Shown: positions 1 through 10,958, counted from the stretch's first letter. The stretch: DNA of 64,000 bases from Streptomyces sp. NBC_01669 (GCF_026339735.1 NZ_JAPEQG010000001.1:3534001-3598000), one strand, 5' to 3'. The notes: generated by a model not told the origin, from the letters alone. Translations and numbers: made by a program.

Positions 1-542
1 TCATCCGTACGGTCGCCGAGTGCCGCAAGCCGGTGGTGTCCGCGATCGGACACGAACCGGACTCCCCGCTGCTCGACCTGGTCGCGGATCTGCGGGCGTC
101 CACGCCGACGGACGCGGCGAAGAAGGTCGTGCCGGACGTGGGCGAGGAGCTGGACCGGGTGCAGCAGCTGCGGGACCGGGCCCTGCGGACCGTACGAGGG
201 CTGCTCGACCGGGAGGAGCGGGGACTGGCCCACGCGCTCGGCCGGCCCTCCATGCAGCAGCCGCAGCGGATGGTGGACGAGCGTGCGGCGGAGGTCGACG
301 CGCTGACCGGGCGGAGCCGCCGGGTGCTGGGCCATCTGCTGGACCGGGCGGACTCGGAGCTCGCCCACACCCGGGCGCGGGTCGTCGCGCTGTCGCCAGC
401 GGCGACGCTGGAGCGCGGGTACGCGGTGCTGCAGCGGCCGGACGGTCATGTGGTCCGCTCTCCGGCCGACGCCGGGGCGCCGGGCGACGAGCTGCGGGCG
501 CGGGTGTCGGAGGGCGAGTTCACCGTGCGGGTGGCCGAATGA
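1..542 (+). CDS. xseA: Exodeoxyribonuclease VII large subunit, 3' part
   Basis: Only the C-terminal part is present because the window edge cuts the gene; the first whole codon is at position 3. The visible 179 residues open with the conserved VSAIGHEPDSPLLDLVAD stretch and then run through a long helical, coiled-coil-like region rich in Arg, Leu and Glu, as in the C-terminal half of XseA. It ends with the typical LERGYAVLQ segment near residue 136. The enzyme degrades single-stranded DNA to oligonucleotides together with the small subunit, whose gene follows 66 bp downstream. The identification rests on family motifs and the xseA-xseB pairing. Confidence 0.93.
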   Translation, partial: IRTVAECRKPVVSAIGHEPDSPLLDLVADLRASTPTDAAKKVVPDVGEELDRVQQLRDRALRTVRGLLDREERGLAHALGRPSMQQPQRMVDERAAEVDALTGRSRRVLGHLLDRADSELAHTRARVVALSPAATLERGYAVLQRPDGHVVRSPADAGAPGDELRARVSEGEFTVRVAE

Positions 543-608
543 CGTACGCGCCGCCCCGCCGTTTCGGCTCGGACCTGGTTGTCGTACCTCACACATAGGG
601 TGGATCAC

Positions 609-866
609 ATGACGGACGACGCGACAACGGCACCTGCCGCCACGGACACGCTCGGGTACGAGCAGGCGCGGGACGAGCTGATCGAGGTCGTGCGGCGCCT
701 GGAGGCGGGCGGCACGACGCTGGAGGAGTCGCTCGCGCTGTGGGAGCGCGGCGAGGAGCTGGCCAAGGTGTGCCGGCACTGGCTGCAGGGTGCCCGGGCC
801 CGGCTGGACGAGGCGCTCGCCCAGCCCGGGAAGGAGCAGCCGGACGGGCAGGGCGACGCGGGCTGA
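609..866 (+). CDS. xseB: Exodeoxyribonuclease VII small subunit
   Basis: A protein of 85 residues with the family core LGYEQARDELIEVVRRLEAG followed by the LEESLALWERGEEL helix pair, which forms the helical bundle that assembles around XseA. I chose the ATG at 609, which gives MTDDATTAP, with a GGGTGG stretch upstream. A longer frame beginning at 579 adds ten residues not expected in the family. It lies just downstream of xseA in the same direction and is probably cotranscribed with it. The acidic, Gly-rich tail is usual for actinomycete versions. Confidence 0.92.
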   Translation: MTDDATTAPAATDTLGYEQARDELIEVVRRLEAGGTTLEESLALWERGEELAKVCRHWLQGARARLDEALAQPGKEQPDGQGDAG

Positions 867-982
867 GCCCGGTCCCGGAATAGTTCCGGCGCGCCCGGTG
901 GTTGTGCGCCTCGTCAGAAGTCGGGGCGGCCGGGCGCACTTCGCACACGATTGTGGAGTGGGTCACTCAGGTCAGGTTTTAG

Positions 983-1012
983 TTGAACGTTAACCTACCT
1001 CTCCGTTACGGT
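983..1012 (+). promoter_or_regulatory. Possible promoter of the nitroreductase gene
   Basis: TTGAAC at 983-988 and TACGGT at 1007-1012 are separated by 18 bp and lie about 45 bp upstream of the next ATG. The -35 fits the vegetative consensus and the -10 is only fair. This is read by eye. Confidence 0.3.
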
Positions 1013-1057
1013 CGCCGTATCGCTTGATCCGTATTCGTCCGGAAGGTAATTCGCAAG

Positions 1058-1648
1058 ATGTCCCTCGTTCTTGACCCCGCTGCCCAGGACCTCCTCTTCC
1101 GTGAGGCCCGCACCGCCAACACCTTCACCGACGAGCCGGTCTCCGAGGAGCAGGTCCAGGCGATCTACGACCTGGTCAAGTACGGCCCGACCGCCTTCAA
1201 CCAGTCGCCGCTGCGCGTCGTCCTGGTCCGCTCCGACGACGCCCGCGCGCGCCTCGTGAAGCACATGGCCGAGGGCAACCAGCCGAAGACCTCCACCGCT
1301 CCGCTGGTCGCGATCCTGGCCGCCGACAACGAGTTCCACGACGAGCTCCCGGCCCTGATGCCGCACTTCCCGCAGGCCAAGGACGCGTTCTTCTCCGAGC
1401 GCCCGGTCCGCGAGTCGTCCGCCGCGCTGAACGCCGCCCTGCAGGCCGCGTACTTCATCATCGGCGTCCGCGCCGCCGGCCTGGCCGCCGGCCCGATGAC
1501 CGGCTTCGACGCCGCGGGCATCGAGAAGGAGTTCCTGGACGGCGACCACAGCCTGCTGATGGTCGTCAACATCGGCAAGCCGGGCGAGGACGCCTGGTTC
1601 CCGCGCCTGCCGCGTCTCGCCTACGACGAGGTCATCACGACCGTCTGA
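1058..1648 (+). CDS. Nitroreductase family protein, RutE/malonic semialdehyde reductase-like
   Basis: A 196-residue FMN-dependent nitroreductase-fold protein. It begins LDPAAQDLLFREARTANTF, then has the KYGPTAFNQSPLRVV segment that builds the flavin phosphate site and an LAAGPMTGFD segment near residue 147, both typical of the HadB/RutE subfamily. Members reduce malonic semialdehyde or related small carbonyls with NAD(P)H. There are no other rut genes nearby, so the substrate is not fixed by context. It is monocistronic, with a strong hairpin just after its stop. Confidence 0.87.
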   Translation: MSLVLDPAAQDLLFREARTANTFTDEPVSEEQVQAIYDLVKYGPTAFNQSPLRVVLVRSDDARARLVKHMAEGNQPKTSTAPLVAILAADNEFHDELPALMPHFPQAKDAFFSERPVRESSAALNAALQAAYFIIGVRAAGLAAGPMTGFDAAGIEKEFLDGDHSLLMVVNIGKPGEDAWFPRLPRLAYDEVITTV

Positions 1649-1660
1649 GGCATTCCAGCC

Positions 1661-1708
1661 GTACGGAGAAGGGCCCCGGAGCATGTGCTCCGGGGCCCTT
1701 CTCCGTAC
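1661..1708. terminator. Perfect palindromic terminator, probably bidirectional
   Basis: A 23-bp arm at 1661-1683 is matched exactly by its reverse complement at 1686-1708, leaving only two bases between. It lies 12 bp after the nitroreductase stop and 30 bp before the stop of the convergent DUF4245 gene, so it can end both transcripts. No U-tract follows, as is common in Streptomyces. Confidence 0.9.
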
Positions 1709-1738
1709 GCCCGTGTGCGGGGCCGTCCGGCTCGCGGC

Positions 1739-2257
1739 TCAGGACGTCCTGAGCGCGGCGGCCATCTCCGCCAGCCGCTCCGTCGACGCCGATCCGGTGA
1801 CGACCGTGGTCGCGCCCTTGTCGTGGCGCACGAGGGCGTCGTACTTCGGGCCCTCCCAGTGCTGCCACGTCTCACCGGCGACCTGCTGCGTGCGCCCGGT
1901 GTTCCGCGCGTCCCGGCTCACCTCGGACACGTACTTCTCCGCCGGGGACGTCGACTGCTCCACCGCGACGTACTTGCCGTCCGGGTCGAGGAAGCCCAGG
2001 TGCCAGCCGTTGCCCGCCTGGCGCTCATAACTGACCGAGGTCGGCTTCCAGTCCTTGGACAGACCGGCCGGAGCAGCGACCGGATACGGGGCCGCACGCC
2101 TGGCTGTCACGAGCTCCACGCGGTAGTCGACCGCCTTGACCGGGTTGGCCTTGTCGTCGTGCGGGACGAAAATGTAAACGACCCCCGCGACGGCGGAGAT
2201 CACCGCCATCGACAGGATCATGTCCCGCGCTGTCTGCTTGCCTCGCTTGCTTGCCAC
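1739..2257 (-). CDS. DUF4245 domain membrane-anchored protein
   Basis: A 172-residue protein with a basic N-terminus (ASKRGKQTARDM) and one transmembrane helix at about residues 13-32, followed by a roughly 135-residue extracytoplasmic domain. The domain has the DUF4245 pattern, including a VSYERQAGNGWHLGF segment and WQHWEG. The family is actinobacterial and of unknown function. It starts at GTG 2257 and is divergent from glpX, which is a common actinomycete arrangement. Confidence 0.85.
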   Translation of the reverse strand: MASKRGKQTARDMILSMAVISAVAGVVYIFVPHDDKANPVKAVDYRVELVTARRAAPYPVAAPAGLSKDWKPTSVSYERQAGNGWHLGFLDPDGKYVAVEQSTSPAEKYVSEVSRDARNTGRTQQVAGETWQHWEGPKYDALVRHDKGATTVVTGSASTERLAEMAAALRTS

Positions 2258-2424
2258 GGGTCCATGGTCGCATCACGTCCGACGGGGCCGACCGAGGGGC
2301 AGGAGGACGCGGCACCCGCCCCATCCTGCCGCTCATAAGTGACCCGGTCTGCTCATTTTATCGACCTGGCGATAGAGTCAGAGCACCCTCTTCCGGTCGT
2401 CGTCGTACAGAAAGGTGCGCTCCG

Positions 2425-3456
2425 ATGTCCGAGCATCATCTGCCGTCCCAGCTAGAGGTCTCCCCGGAGGCCCCCGACCGCAACCTGGCCCTGGAGCTGG
2501 TCCGGGTCACCGAGGCCGCCGCCATGGCCGCCGGGCGCTGGGTCGGCCGCGGCGACAAGATCGGCGCCGACGGCGCCGCCGTGAAGGCCATGCGTACCCT
2601 CGTCTCGACCGTCTCGATGAACGGCGTCGTCGTCATCGGTGAGGGCGAGAAGGACGAAGCCCCCATGCTGTTCAACGGCGAGCGGGTCGGTGACGGCACC
2701 GGGCCCGAGGTCGACATCGCCGTGGACCCGATCGACGGCACGACCCTGAATGCCAAGGGCATGCCGAACGCCATCGCCGTACTGGCCGCCGCCGACCGCG
2801 GCTCCATGTTCGACCCGTCCGCGGTCTTCTACATGGACAAGCTGGTCACCGGCCCCGAGGCCGCCGACTTCGTCGACATCAACGCCCCGGTGGCGGTGAA
2901 CATCCGCCGGGTCGCGAAGGCGAAGAACTCCGCCCCCGAGGACGTCACCGTCGTCGTCCTGGACCGCCCGCGCCACGAGGGCATCGTCAAGGAGATCCGG
3001 GAGACCGGCGCCCGCATCAAGTTCATCACCGACGGCGATGTCGCCGGCTCGATCATGGCCGCCCGCGAAGGCACCGGCGTCGATCTGCTGATGGGCATCG
3101 GCGGCACCCCCGAGGGCATCATCTCGGCGTGCGCCATAAAGTGCCTCGGCGGTGTCATCCAGGGCAAGCTCTGGCCGAAGGACGAGGCCGAGCGGCAGCG
3201 CGCGCTGGACGCCGGGCACGACCTGGACCGGGTGCTGTCCACGGACGACCTGGTCAGCGGCGACAACGTGTTCTTCGTCGCGACCGGCATCACGGACGGT
3301 GAGCTGATGCGCGGCGTGCGGTACCGCAGCGAGACGGCGACCACCGAGTCGATCGTGATGCGGTCCAAGTCCGGCACGATCCGGAAGATCGACTCGACCC
3401 ACCGGCTGTCGAAGCTGCGTGCCTACAGCGCGATCGACTTCGACCGCGCGAAGTAG
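2425..3456 (+). CDS. glpX: Class II fructose-1,6-bisphosphatase
   Basis: A 343-residue GlpX-type phosphatase that hydrolyses fructose 1,6-bisphosphate to fructose 6-phosphate in gluconeogenesis. The metal-binding signatures are GEGEKDEAPM at residues 72-81 and DPIDGTT at 101-107, and a GIGGTPEGI loop occurs later. Length and motifs match actinobacterial GlpX along the whole protein. I chose ATG 2425 because an AAAGG ribosome site lies ten bases upstream. The longer in-frame extension back to 2251 would overlap the start of the divergent DUF4245 gene. A hairpin follows the stop. Confidence 0.96.
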   Translation: MSEHHLPSQLEVSPEAPDRNLALELVRVTEAAAMAAGRWVGRGDKIGADGAAVKAMRTLVSTVSMNGVVVIGEGEKDEAPMLFNGERVGDGTGPEVDIAVDPIDGTTLNAKGMPNAIAVLAAADRGSMFDPSAVFYMDKLVTGPEAADFVDINAPVAVNIRRVAKAKNSAPEDVTVVVLDRPRHEGIVKEIRETGARIKFITDGDVAGSIMAAREGTGVDLLMGIGGTPEGIISACAIKCLGGVIQGKLWPKDEAERQRALDAGHDLDRVLSTDDLVSGDNVFFVATGITDGELMRGVRYRSETATTESIVMRSKSGTIRKIDSTHRLSKLRAYSAIDFDRAK

Positions 3457-3505
3457 ACCGCGCGAGGCACGCCTGAGCGGGCCTCGCCCGGCCGGGAGAA
3501 CGTGA

Positions 3506-3539
3506 AGAGGCGCCCCCCATGTGCGGTGGGGGCGCCTCT
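3506..3539. terminator. Terminator between glpX and the WhiB gene
   Basis: A GC-rich stem with arms AGAGGCGCCCCC and GGGGGCGCCTCT and a short loop sits 50 bp after the glpX stop and upstream of the convergent WhiB gene stop. Confidence 0.82.
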
Positions 3540-3678
3540 CCGCGTCGACGGCGGGTGAGGGGCGGCTCGTCGCGTCCGGGGGAGCCGACGCCCCCGCCCC
3601 GATGGAGTCGCTCGTCGCGTCCCGCGCGGCCCCTTCGGTCCGCTGGGGTCAGCTCCGCCCCGGTCAGGTCCGCTCCGG

Positions 3679-4050
3679 TCAGCCGGCTGCGGCGATGTGG
3701 TCGGCCGAAGCCGCGGCCTTGAGCTCCATCTCGCGCCGTCTGCGGCGGGCGAGCACCACACGGCGTTCGGCGGCGGTGAGGCCGCCCCACACTCCGTACG
3801 GCTCGGGCTGCACCAAGGCGTGCTCCCGGCACTCGATCATCACCGGACAGCGCGCACAGACCCGCTTCGCGGACTCCTCTCGTGACAGTCGGGCAGCAGT
3901 CGGCTCCTTCGACGGGGCGAAGAACAGCCCGGCTTCGTCCCGGCGGCACACCGCCTCCGAGTGCCAGGGGCCGGCCTCGTCCTCCCGAGCAGGGGTGCGC
4001 TGGGTGGGGACGGCGGCGACCTGCAGGGGCTGATGCGGCAGTTGCAGCAC
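3679..4050 (-). CDS. wblI: WhiB-family iron-sulfur transcription factor
   Basis: A 123-residue WhiB-like protein. The cluster cysteines are C35 in the AVCRRDE segment, then C65 and C68 of CARCP and C74 of MIECREHA, the usual CxxC plus flanking pattern that binds a [4Fe-4S] cluster. The GVWGG turn and a basic ERRVVLARRRRRE tail follow, as expected for sigma-factor contact and DNA binding. It starts at GTG 4050 with AGGAG upstream. The symbol is assigned because I recall wblI lying beside glpX in Streptomyces; the family call is much firmer than the exact paralogue. Confidence 0.9.
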   Translation of the reverse strand: MLQLPHQPLQVAAVPTQRTPAREDEAGPWHSEAVCRRDEAGLFFAPSKEPTAARLSREESAKRVCARCPVMIECREHALVQPEPYGVWGGLTAAERRVVLARRRRREMELKAAASADHIAAAG

Positions 4051-4218
4051 GGTCTACTCCTGACGACGGCTTCGCGAGCGAGAGACGATGCAGCAGTCCC
4101 TACCCGCTGTGCGTGCGCCTATGCACCGAGTGGCACCGAGTTCCGGGCTGTGAAAGGGTGATCGATCGGAAAATTGGCCTGATTGGACACGGTGCGGACC
4201 GGTGCGGCTTGCCGTGGT

Positions 4219-4893
4219 TCAGTGGCCGAGGTGTTTGCGCAGCTTGTTGTGGAGATCCGTAATCAGTTTCCCGCGCTTCGGCTTCGCCTCGACGTTACCG
4301 AAGACCGAATAGCCGTTGACGATGACCACTGGTGCTTCCGGGTCTGCGGATTCCAGTGTGACCACTTCGAAATTACCGAAGACGCCCGTCCCGCTGCCTC
4401 GCAGCGAGATGTTCTCCGGCACCTTGATCTCGACACTTCCGAAGATGGATGTCGCGTTGATGACGGTGAGTCTCTGACCGAAAAGCGCCTCGGTCAGATC
4501 GATCTCCACGCTGCCGAAGAGCGAGAAGGCGTTCGTACGGCCTCCGACCCGCCAACGGCCCTTGCGGGTGGAGCTGCTGAAGATCGCCACCAGGTTGTCG
4601 GCCGGGCCGGTGGGGGCCTCGGGGCCGTACGCGTACGGTGCGGCGGACGACGGCAGGGCGCCCCCTCCGGGGGTCGGCAGATCCCGTACCAGCGGTTCGA
4701 GTTCACCGACGGTCTTGGCCCGGTAGACCGCGTCGACCCGCTCGGCATGCTCCTCGGCGGTCAGCCGGCCCTCGGCCATGGCATCGCGCAGGATGTCCGC
4801 GATCCGGTCGCGGTCCGCGTCGGAGGCACGGATACCCGCGGGCGCGGATTGCGCCGGGGCGGCGGGCTGCTGGGGGTGCTTTTCGAGGTCCAC
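4219..4893 (-). CDS. DUF1707 protein with LiaF-like beta-repeat domain
   Basis: A 224-residue protein. Residues 20-72 match DUF1707 (IRASDADRDRIADILRDAM, then GRLTAEEHAERVDAVYRAKT), a short helical domain common in actinobacteria. The second half holds repeated FGSVEI/FGNFEV/FGNVEA strands typical of the LiaF-like or cell-wall-active-antibiotic response domain, which forms a beta-helix-like fold. There is no transmembrane segment. Its role is unknown; relatives suggest envelope-stress sensing. It starts at GTG 4893. Confidence 0.8.
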   Translation of the reverse strand: MDLEKHPQQPAAPAQSAPAGIRASDADRDRIADILRDAMAEGRLTAEEHAERVDAVYRAKTVGELEPLVRDLPTPGGGALPSSAAPYAYGPEAPTGPADNLVAIFSSSTRKGRWRVGGRTNAFSLFGSVEIDLTEALFGQRLTVINATSIFGSVEIKVPENISLRGSGTGVFGNFEVVTLESADPEAPVVIVNGYSVFGNVEAKPKRGKLITDLHNKLRKHLGH

Positions 4894-5210
4894 CGGCCAA
4901 GCGTACCCAAACGCGATAGATCGCGACTAGAGCCTCTCCGTCGGATCGGGCCGGATCAGGGAACGGCCCGCCGCGGAGTGACGACAACGCCGCAGATGTG
5001 CGCGCCCGGCCCCGGGCCCGGCATGATCCGAAAGAGCGGCCCGGGGCGCACGGCGGGCCGATCGGGGAGTCGCGCCCGCCGCACCCCGGGCGGCCGCGTG
5101 CGTTCAACTGAGCCTTACCTCACAGCTTCGGCACCCTTGCGACGTTCTACCCTGGTGGGTGCGCTGCCCAAGGGAGGCCAGCCGCTGTCGCCGAGTGAGG
5201 AATGGCCGTA

Positions 5211-6878
<1,668 letters not shown>

Positions 6879-6988
6879 CCGGCAGGACTCGGCCCGCTTC
6901 GGGGGCGTCACGGTTTCGGCCGGGGCGCCCCCGCGGCGCGTCCGTGACGGAGTCGGCGCCTGACCTCCGTGCGTCCGCGCCCCTTCGT

Positions 6989-7975
6989 TCAGGTGTCGAG
7001 CAGTCCTGACGTGGCGAGCAGATAGCCCAGCTGGGCGCGGCTGTTGCTGCCCAGTCGTTCCGAGACCTTCCGCATGTGCTCGGCGACGCTGCGGCGGCTC
7101 ATGCCGAGCCTGCGGGCGATCGACGCGTCCGTCTCGCCGCCGACCACCGCCAGCAGAATGGTGCGCTGGAGGTCGGACGTGATGGCCGGGGAGCGCGGTG
7201 GTGCGTCCTTCGGGCGGATCGGGACGGAGCGGGACCAGGCGTGGTCGAAGTGCCGGACCAGCAGGGCGATCAGGGCCGGGTGCCGGACCCGCAGGGCCGT
7301 GTTCGGCTCCTCGTGGACCGGGACGAATGCGACGTCGCGGTCGCAGACGATGACCCGGTCGACAACCTCGGCAAGCGTCCGTACCTCGGCGCCGGCCGAC
7401 GTGACCTGCTCGATGTACGAGAGCGTCGCACGGTGCGTACGGACGGTGTGCTGGTAGATCGTCCGCTGTCGCACGCCTCGCCGCAGCATCGCCAGATCGC
7501 GCGGCAGCGCCTCGCTCAGGACGTGCGCGGGGCGTCCGCCGCCGGGCTGCGCGGTGAGCAGTTCCTCCCGGCAGCTCCCGACGGCGGCATCGAGCGCCTT
7601 GTTGATGACGGCTCTTCCGGCGAGCCGGGTGAGGGCGGGTTGCTCCGTCCGGTGCACATCCGCGTACAGCCCCTCGAAGGCGGCGAGGGCGGCGCGGGTG
7701 GCGCGCAGGGTGCGGCGCTGCCGGACGATCGCCTCCTCGATGGGCCCGAGCGCGGCGAAGGAGGCCGTCTCCGGCGGTACGGGGATCAGGGAGCCCGGCG
7801 CTTCGCGGTCCGCCACCACCAGCTGGAGGGCACGCAGACAGGCAGGCGCCTCGGTTTCCGGAAGGCTTCCTTCGATCAGGGCGCGCCGGTAGGCCGTCAG
7901 GGCGGTGGCGCAGGGGCGGTCCGACGACGATTCGCGGCAATCACATGCGCCTGGGGTGGAATGATCGTCCTTCAC
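6989..7975 (-). CDS. LuxR-type helix-turn-helix regulator
   Basis: A 328-residue regulator with a C-terminal LuxR/GerE-type HTH: QRTILLAVVGGETDASIARR then MSRRSVAEHMRKVSERLG, at about residues 265-315. The N-terminal 250 residues resemble TrmB/PLD-like sensing regions of Streptomyces LuxR proteins but carry no receiver or ATPase motif that I can see. It starts at GTG 7975. It is divergent from the MFS transporter with almost no space between the longest possible coding frames, so the two promoters must overlap and it may control the transporter. Confidence 0.82.
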   Translation of the reverse strand: MKDDHSTPGACDCRESSSDRPCATALTAYRRALIEGSLPETEAPACLRALQLVVADREAPGSLIPVPPETASFAALGPIEEAIVRQRRTLRATRAALAAFEGLYADVHRTEQPALTRLAGRAVINKALDAAVGSCREELLTAQPGGGRPAHVLSEALPRDLAMLRRGVRQRTIYQHTVRTHRATLSYIEQVTSAGAEVRTLAEVVDRVIVCDRDVAFVPVHEEPNTALRVRHPALIALLVRHFDHAWSRSVPIRPKDAPPRSPAITSDLQRTILLAVVGGETDASIARRLGMSRRSVAEHMRKVSERLGSNSRAQLGYLLATSGLLDT

Positions 7976-8045
7976 AAGGATGCAGGTTACATTCGTGCAA
8001 ACGGGCCGACATCCGGGTTCGCGGTTACTCGACCACTATGTGCGG

Positions 8046-9320
8046 GTGACGCTCCGCACCGACCACTCCCCCGACCATTCGGCCGACCGGCCGGACAACT
8101 CGGCCCGCGGCGAGCGGCGTTATCGCTTCCTGGTCGCCGGATACGCCGTCTCCTCCTACGGCACGTTCCTGAATATGGTGGCGCTCAATCTGTTCGTCTA
8201 CGAGACGACGGGGCGGGCGATCGCCATGGGGCTGTTCATGGCGGTGCGGCTGGGTGCCGGCTTCGTCGCCGGTATGACGGCCGGCTCGCTGCTCGCACGT
8301 TTCACGGCCAAGACCGTCATGCTCTGGACGAACGCGGCGCAGGCGGCCGTGATGCTGTTGTTGATCCTCGCGCCGGACGGGCTGCGGACAGCGGCGCTGG
8401 TGGCTGTGTCCGTGGTGATCGGTGCCTGCGGAACGTTGTTCATGGTGGCACTGCGCAGCTCCATTCCCGAGATGGTGGGCGAGGAGCGGCGCGGATGGGC
8501 GAACTCCCTCTCCATCACGGGGCGTTCGCTGGCGATGGTGGCCGGTTTCGCCTCGGCGGGTGTGGTGGTGTCGCTCGTCGGGTACACGGCCGCGTTCGTG
8601 GTGGACATGGTCACGTTCGTGCTGTGTGCCGTGACGGTGGCGCTGCTGCCGGTCGCGGGCGGGGGCAGGACGGGCGAGGCCGCGGAGCAAGCGGGGCGGC
8701 GGTCAGGGAAGCCCGGCGCGTTCGCCGCGCTGGCCGCCGCGCCCGGTCTCGGTCTGATGGTGGCGCTGCGCGGGGTGGACGCCTTCGGTTCCTCGTCCCA
8801 CAACGCGGGGCTGCCGGTCCACTCCGCCGACCTCGACCCCTCGCACCCCGCGGTGTTCGTCAGCTCCTTCTGGTGTCTGTGGGCGGTGGGGAATGTCCTC
8901 GCGCAGCAGGTGATCCAGCGGTACGCGAAGCGCACCGGCCGGTCGGTGGGCGCGCTGGGCTTCGGTTACGGCACGATCGTGATGTCCGGGGCCTTCATCC
9001 TCGCGTTCGCGGGGTTCCCGCTCGTCGCGACGGCCGTCATCGCGCTGATCGCGGGCGCGGCGGACGGGTTCACGGAGGTCTCGTACACCTCGCATCTGCA
9101 GACACTCCCGGCAGGCCCGCGCGGTCACGCCTTCGGGCTCTCCGCGACGTTCGAGAATCTCGGCTTCGGTGTCGGAATGATCCTTGTCGCGGCGGCACTT
9201 GACCGCTACACCCCGCTGACCGTGGTCGGGTGGTCCCACGGGGCAGCGATCCTCGTCGCGCTGGTGTTCGTGCTCCGGGTGGCGGGGCTGCGCAGAGGGA
9301 CAGGATTCAGCCAATCTTGA
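8046..9320 (+). CDS. Major facilitator superfamily transporter
   Basis: About 424 residues with twelve predicted hydrophobic segments, starting with RYRFLVAGYAVSSYGTFLNM. It is of the MFS type related to Streptomyces drug/metabolite exporters. The start is uncertain. An ATG at 7980 is possible but lies 4 bp from the divergent LuxR start, lacks a spaced ribosome site and would include a TTA codon at 8025. GTG 8046, or GTG 8040, is more economical. The substrate cannot be told. The divergent LuxR gene is the obvious candidate regulator. Confidence 0.82.
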   Translation: MTLRTDHSPDHSADRPDNSARGERRYRFLVAGYAVSSYGTFLNMVALNLFVYETTGRAIAMGLFMAVRLGAGFVAGMTAGSLLARFTAKTVMLWTNAAQAAVMLLLILAPDGLRTAALVAVSVVIGACGTLFMVALRSSIPEMVGEERRGWANSLSITGRSLAMVAGFASAGVVVSLVGYTAAFVVDMVTFVLCAVTVALLPVAGGGRTGEAAEQAGRRSGKPGAFAALAAAPGLGLMVALRGVDAFGSSSHNAGLPVHSADLDPSHPAVFVSSFWCLWAVGNVLAQQVIQRYAKRTGRSVGALGFGYGTIVMSGAFILAFAGFPLVATAVIALIAGAADGFTEVSYTSHLQTLPAGPRGHAFGLSATFENLGFGVGMILVAAALDRYTPLTVVGWSHGAAILVALVFVLRVAGLRRGTGFSQS

Positions 9321-9624
9321 GACCACCTGTGGGAGCCGCGGACCGTACCGGAGCGGGCGAGGACTGCGCCCTGGACCCGGCGCGGCTGTGCCCTCCTCCC
9401 AGCGACCCCTGCGACGGGGCCTCGAACGCGACAATCCCGCACCGCCGCTTTCACGCAGGGAGCAGCGGATCGGGCTTGCGCCGCTCCGGGACCGTGCCAA
9501 GGGTTGGCGGACGTTCCCGGAACACTCCGCCGATTCCCTGCGCCGCCGGCCGCGCCTCCACCCGCGTGCCACCCGCTCCACCGCCCTCACTCTCGCTACC
9601 GAACACCGGAAAGGTGGACGCCGT
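9321..9624. other. Intergenic region before the M18 aminopeptidase
   Basis: About 300 bp with no credible coding. It should hold the promoter of the aminopeptidase gene, whose AAAGGTGG ribosome site is at 9610-9617. I see no convincing -35/-10 pair or repeat. Confidence 0.4.
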
Positions 9625-10953
9625 ATGACGCCGGCCCCCCATCTCGGCCACGCCAGCCGCCGCAGCCACTCCGACGACCTGCTCGCCTTCATCAGCGCCG
9701 CGCCGTCCCCGTACCACGCGGTGGCCGAGGCCGCCCAGCGCCTGGAGAAGGCCGGCTTCCGTGAGCTGCACGGCACGGCCGACTGGACGGGCACGACCGG
9801 CGGCAGCTTCGTCACCAGCGGCGGCGCGCTGATCGCCTGGTACGCCCCCGAGGGCGTCCCCGCCCACACGCCGTTCCGGATCATCGGTTCGCACACCGAC
9901 TCACCGAATCTGCGGGTCAAGCCCACCCCCGACACCGGCTCGGCGGGCTGGCGCCAGATCGCCGTGGAGATCTACGGCGGAGTCCCGCTCAACACCTGGC
10001 TCGACCGGGACCTCGGGATATCCGGGCGGCTCGCGCTGCGCGGCCCCGGTGGCGCGACCACGTCGCGGCTCGTCCGGATCGACGAACCGATTCTGCGCGT
10101 ACCTCAGCTGGCGATCCATCTGGACCGTACGGTCAATGACGGTCTGGCGCTCGACCGGCAGCGTCATGTCGCCCCGCTGTGGTCGCTCGGCGCACCCGAG
10201 GACGGCGTGCTGGTGCGCCGGGTGGCTGCGGCGGCCGAGGTGGACCCGGCCGAGGTGCTGGGCTGGGACCTGATGCTGCACGACGTCCAGCCGCCCGGAT
10301 ACCTGGGCATGGACCAGGAGTTCGTGGTCTCGTCGCGGCTGGACAACCTGGTGTCGGTGCACGCGGGCGTCACCGCCCTGGCCGACGCGGCAACGGGCGC
10401 CGAGCCGCCCTCGTACATCCCCGTCCTGGCGGCCTTCGACCACGAGGAGGTCGGCAGCGGCTCCGAGACGGGTGCGCAGAGCCCGCTGCTGGAGCGGCTC
10501 CTCAGCCGCTCGGTCACCGCGCGCGGCGGCAGCTCCGAGGACTGGTCGCGCGCCTTGTCGGGTACCTTCTGCGTCTCCGCCGACATGTCGCATGCGGTCC
10601 ACCCCAACTACGCGGAACGGCACGACCCGGATCACCACCCGCTGCCCAACGGCGGGCCGGCGATCAAGGTCAACGTCAATCAGCGGTACGCCACCGACAG
10701 CACCGGCATGGCGGTGTTCGCGTCGGCGTGCGAACGGGCCGGCGCACCGTGGCAGCATTTCGTCTCCCACAACACGATGCCGTGCGGCACGTCGATCGGC
10801 CCGCTCACCGCGGCCCGGCTGGGCGTCCCGACGGTCGACGTGGGGGTACCGGGGCTCTCCATGCATTCGGCGCGCGAGCTGTGCGGGGCGGACGATCCGG
10901 GGTATCTGGCCGCCGTACTGGGAGCGTTCGTGAGCGAGACCGCGAGCCGGTGA
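9625..10953 (+). CDS. M18 family aminopeptidase
   Basis: A 442-residue metallopeptidase of the aspartyl aminopeptidase/PepC type, which removes N-terminal residues using two zinc ions. Metal and catalytic segments visible are GSHTDSPNLRVKP near residue 90, SSRLDNLVSVHAG near 235, AFDHEEVGSGSETGAQSPLL and, near the end, HNTMPCGTSIGP. The start is ATG 9625 with AAAGGTGG nine bases upstream; longer in-frame extensions have no ribosome site. It has no signal peptide, so it is cytoplasmic. It is monocistronic and convergent with the SGNH hydrolase gene. Confidence 0.93.
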   Translation: MTPAPHLGHASRRSHSDDLLAFISAAPSPYHAVAEAAQRLEKAGFRELHGTADWTGTTGGSFVTSGGALIAWYAPEGVPAHTPFRIIGSHTDSPNLRVKPTPDTGSAGWRQIAVEIYGGVPLNTWLDRDLGISGRLALRGPGGATTSRLVRIDEPILRVPQLAIHLDRTVNDGLALDRQRHVAPLWSLGAPEDGVLVRRVAAAAEVDPAEVLGWDLMLHDVQPPGYLGMDQEFVVSSRLDNLVSVHAGVTALADAATGAEPPSYIPVLAAFDHEEVGSGSETGAQSPLLERLLSRSVTARGGSSEDWSRALSGTFCVSADMSHAVHPNYAERHDPDHHPLPNGGPAIKVNVNQRYATDSTGMAVFASACERAGAPWQHFVSHNTMPCGTSIGPLTAARLGVPTVDVGVPGLSMHSARELCGADDPGYLAAVLGAFVSETASR

Positions 10954-10958
10954 GGGGA

